Assembly (NCBI RefSeq): GCF_013623775.1
Contig: NZ_JABFAM010000011.1
Span: forward strand, 111,617 to 175,616
Origin: Rufibacter sp. XAAS-G3-1
Lineage (GTDB): Bacteria > Bacteroidota > Bacteroidia > Cytophagales > Hymenobacteraceae
Length of the DNA stretch: 64,000 nt
Reading direction: 5' to 3'
Part shown: piece after piece, positions 63,743 through 64,000 of the stretch
Layout of the letters: each line of letters begins with the position of its first letter
How positions within the stretch are numbered: the first letter of the stretch is position 1
Program-made: the position numbers and the translations under genes
Notes under the pieces: generated by a model
Seen by the model: the letters and a program-made list of their open reading frames with translations, nothing else
The model's database searches: none
What the model was told of the DNA's origin: nothing

Positions 63743-64000
63743 GAACCGGAAGCGGCCCGAACCTATGGCTGCTTACTGGCAACTGCCGTATTTCACGTTT
63801 TACTTAATGCCAAACATCTGCTGGAGCCACTCAACTGCCGCTGCTGGCCAACACGTTACAACATTCCTTTTCTTATGCGTAAGCTTCCTTTTCTGTTCCG
63901 CTGGAACCTTCTTTACTTAACTCAAGTTGCGATTAAATACATTTGTTGATTGTGTAGGCAAAAAGGAACAGGACTATCTTGAGCAGGAACCCTTCTGGGG
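63743..64000. other. Intergenic sequence to the window edge
   Basis: No gene, repeat or promoter recognised in these 258 bp. Confidence 0.5.

Overview
The window looks like a chromosomal segment of a Bacteroidota bacterium, most likely a Hymenobacteraceae (Rufibacter/Nibribacter/Pontibacter-like) organism. This is inferred from gene content and was not checked against any database. The pointers are a type IX secretion (T9SS) C-terminal domain on a giant adhesin with its PorP/SprF partner, TANNTTTG-type -7 promoter elements with an upstream TTG/TTTG, weak Shine-Dalgarno use with several TTG/GTG starts, and many interspersed palindromic repeats. Most of the DNA looks moderately GC-rich. A few AT-rich patches (about 25.97-26.3, 36.3-37.7, 53.8-55.4 and 62.6-63.3 kb) stand out; some of these look acquired.

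Layout. 1-216 is the start of an RlpA-like lipoprotein gene. 637-1545 is a DUF72 gene. 10535-1645 (minus) is a seven-gene module: membrane fusion protein, TolC-like channel, MacB/LolD-type ABC ATPase, two FtsX/MacB-like permeases, an NtrC-type regulator and a membrane histidine kinase. A sigma-54 promoter-like site and two palindromic enhancer-like sites lie upstream of its first gene, so the module probably controls itself. 10805-17150 (plus) holds a SPOUT RNA methyltransferase and a BatA / DUF4175 / membrane-protein cluster. 25970-17759 (minus) is a T9SS surface cluster: a 1721-residue adhesin (ice-binding-like DUF3494 domain, DUF11, about 15 PKD-like domains, type B T9SS tail), a PorP/SprF protein and an OmpA/PD40 protein. 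27149-28861 is a K+ channel with RCK domains. 29115-35843 holds three secreted hydrolases (Ntn acylase, M20, M14).

36.3-37.5 kb holds a decayed restriction-modification locus: an apparently intact PD-(D/E)XK-like ORF facing a truncated cytosine methyltransferase. Next come an initiator tRNA, a BamA/TamA-like barrel, hemW, an MBL-fold hydrolase, a CE2 esterase, a pentapeptide-repeat protein, a 2H phosphoesterase, a cyclase, rplU-rpmA, and nrdB and nrdA separated by a repeat-filled gap. After nrdA lies an AT-rich insert with an internally duplicated acidic protein and a membrane-anchored PD-(D/E)XK nuclease candidate. 56.7-61.2 kb is stress-flavoured: two SpoIIAA-like paralogues, a small helical protein behind an attenuator-like leader, a DUF421 protein and two Hsp20 proteins. 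Small secreted proteins and a GNAT acetyltransferase finish the window.

Several repeat families overlie this. The commonest is a palindrome of about 38 bp (family A, roughly 40 copies seen), mostly between genes but also lying in coding sequence, often in one preferred frame. Others are a 90-bp palindromic element (B), a 165-bp MITE-like element (C), an array of four covarying mini-hairpins (D), a 210-bp GC-rich repeat (E) and a 45-bp element found as inverted pairs (F). No transposase gene was recognised in the window. All family assignments come from reading the sequence by eye.
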